This document shows positions 14,041 through 14,894 of a stretch of DNA of 14,894 nucleotides, in pieces. The DNA lies in the NCBI GenBank assembly GCA_964579345.1, contig CAZOHB010000057.1, positions 1-14,894 on the forward strand. The letters run 5' to 3'. The DNA comes from RGIG5612 sp964579345. GTDB lineage: Bacteria; Bacillota; Clostridia; Lachnospirales; Lachnospiraceae. Below the pieces are notes generated by a model. The model saw only the letters and a list, made by a program, of their open reading frames with translations, was not told the DNA's origin and did no database searches. The number at the start of each line of letters is the position of its first letter. The stretch's first letter is position 1. Made by a program: the position numbers and the translations under genes.

Positions 14041-14870
14041 TAATCTTCCGGCTCCATCGAGTAGTCGCTTACGATCGTCGCGGCGATTACTGCGCCCCAA
14101 TACGGATAAAAGTCCGACTCAAAATGCACGCCGTCCGAGATGTAAAGGTCGCGGTGCTGGTTGCAGACTTCCGTTGCGTCGATGTAGCCGATGTCGTGTT
14201 CTTTACAATATTTCTTGATATATTTGTTCCAGTCCGGAATCACCATCCAGTTCGGCGCCCGGTCGTACTCCGACTCCAGGCACGGAAGGATCGAGTTCAC
14301 ATAAACCTTCACGCCCGGATCCGCCTTCTTCAGATCGTCGATCATATCGGCGAAATCCTTTGTGTATTTTTCCACGCCGTAATCATGATAAAGACCGGTG
14401 TCATTGATACCATAGGAAATTACGATGACGCGTGGTTTGCGTTCTTTTACTTCCTTTATATAATCTTTGATCTTGTAGATCGTCGTACTGGATTCGACAA
14501 GGCAGTGCTGCTGGTCCATGTAATCGTAGAGCAAAAAGCACTGTGCGCGGGAATCGCCCATGATCAGGGTGTCGTACTCCTTCAGCGTTTTCCAGATCGT
14601 TTCCGGGTTTTTCCTGAACTGCTTTTCCAGTTTTTCAATCGGGATAAAATGGTCCTCTTTAAAGATCTGGTCTTCGATCGGCTTTGTGTCGGTACCTTCC
14701 AGTTTTGTGATATAGGAAACGGCCTCGGAAATTTCCGCGTCCGCCTCCGGCTCTGCCTGCGCAAAGATCCGGTCGTAATTGAGCACACAGAAGACTGCGC
14801 CTGCAACAATGATGCAGGCGATCAAAACCGCAATGATATTCTTAATAACAGAATGTGGTTTCTTTTCCAT
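14040..14870 (-). CDS. membrane-anchored SGNH/GDSL hydrolase
   Basis: A 276-residue protein with a basic N-terminus and one hydrophobic segment (about 9-30, VIKNIIAVLIACIIVAGAVF), the remainder outside the cell. All SGNH blocks are present: IMGDSRAQ with Ser107 as nucleophile, ISYGINDTG with Gly154 and Asn156, and SDGVHF with Asp246 and His249. This is expected to be an active esterase or acyltransferase. In the same operon lie DUF4358, MBOAT and DHHW genes, so it probably removes or transfers O-acyl groups on the same cell-surface polymer. The ATG at 14870 lacks a close ribosome site (GGCGGAG lies about 15 bases away), so the start is less certain. The window's last bases could be the end (GAG GCG GAG TAG) of another upstream gene, suggesting the operon continues to the right. 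Confidence 0.9.
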   Translation of the reverse strand: MEKKPHSVIKNIIAVLIACIIVAGAVFCVLNYDRIFAQAEPEADAEISEAVSYITKLEGTDTKPIEDQIFKEDHFIPIEKLEKQFRKNPETIWKTLKEYDTLIMGDSRAQCFLLYDYMDQQHCLVESSTTIYKIKDYIKEVKERKPRVIVISYGINDTGLYHDYGVEKYTKDFADMIDDLKKADPGVKVYVNSILPCLESEYDRAPNWMVIPDWNKYIKKYCKEHDIGYIDATEVCNQHRDLYISDGVHFESDFYPYWGAVIAATIVSDYSMEPED

Positions 14871-14894
14871 GGCTGATGATTTCTACTCCGCCTC

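Noticed and set aside
14124..14876. 250-codon plus-strand frame opposite the SGNH gene
   Set aside because: Antisense of a gene with all four SGNH blocks; no ribosome site and a Val/Phe/Arg-rich product typical of antisense frames.

Overview
The window looks like a chromosomal segment of an anaerobic Gram-positive gut bacterium of the class Clostridia, most probably Lachnospiraceae. I infer this from gene content and style: strong AGGAGG-type ribosome sites, a LivHM-type transporter beside acyl-CoA ligases, an E2-like acyltransferase, proBA, and an SGNH / DUF4358 / MBOAT / DHHW envelope operon. Genus cannot be fixed from the sequence alone.

Left part (1-6362, plus strand). The tail of livH and a complete livM (branched-chain amino acid ABC transporter permeases) end at a clear rho-independent terminator. 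Then come two closely related class I adenylate-forming acyl-CoA ligases in tandem, followed by a 2-oxoacid-dehydrogenase-E2 / CAT-fold protein and a second strong terminator. The second ligase is split by a piece of group II intron maturase (HNH domain, minus strand), a run of ten Ns, and an exact 47-bp duplication of the ligase sequence. Removing these restores one clean reading frame of about 583 codons, so the break is probably an assembly join or a low-frequency allele and not a fixed gene disruption.

Middle part (6363-8338). This is an accessory-looking, more AT-rich patch. An orphan protein of 327 residues with a C-terminal PD-(D/E)XK-like (DUF559 / AbiEi-related) region lies between two unrelated repeat clusters. 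One is a 19-bp tandem repeat with a hairpin upstream. The other, downstream, is an array of an about 28-bp motif with strict 42-bp spacing, present in both orientations.

Right-centre (8339-10416, plus strand). proB (short form without PUA domain) and proA make the first two enzymes of proline synthesis. After them lies a 242-bp element whose ends form near-perfect inverted repeats and whose whole arms are collinear imperfect complements. It is either a MITE-like element or a structured RNA, and it sits between the convergent proA and the envelope operon.

Right end (10731-14894, minus strand). A compact operon, read right to left: SGNH/GDSL hydrolase, DUF4358 protein, MBOAT O-acyltransferase, DHHW (AlgJ/AlgX-like) protein. 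Together they look like a machine that moves acyl groups across the membrane and places or removes them on a cell-surface polymer.
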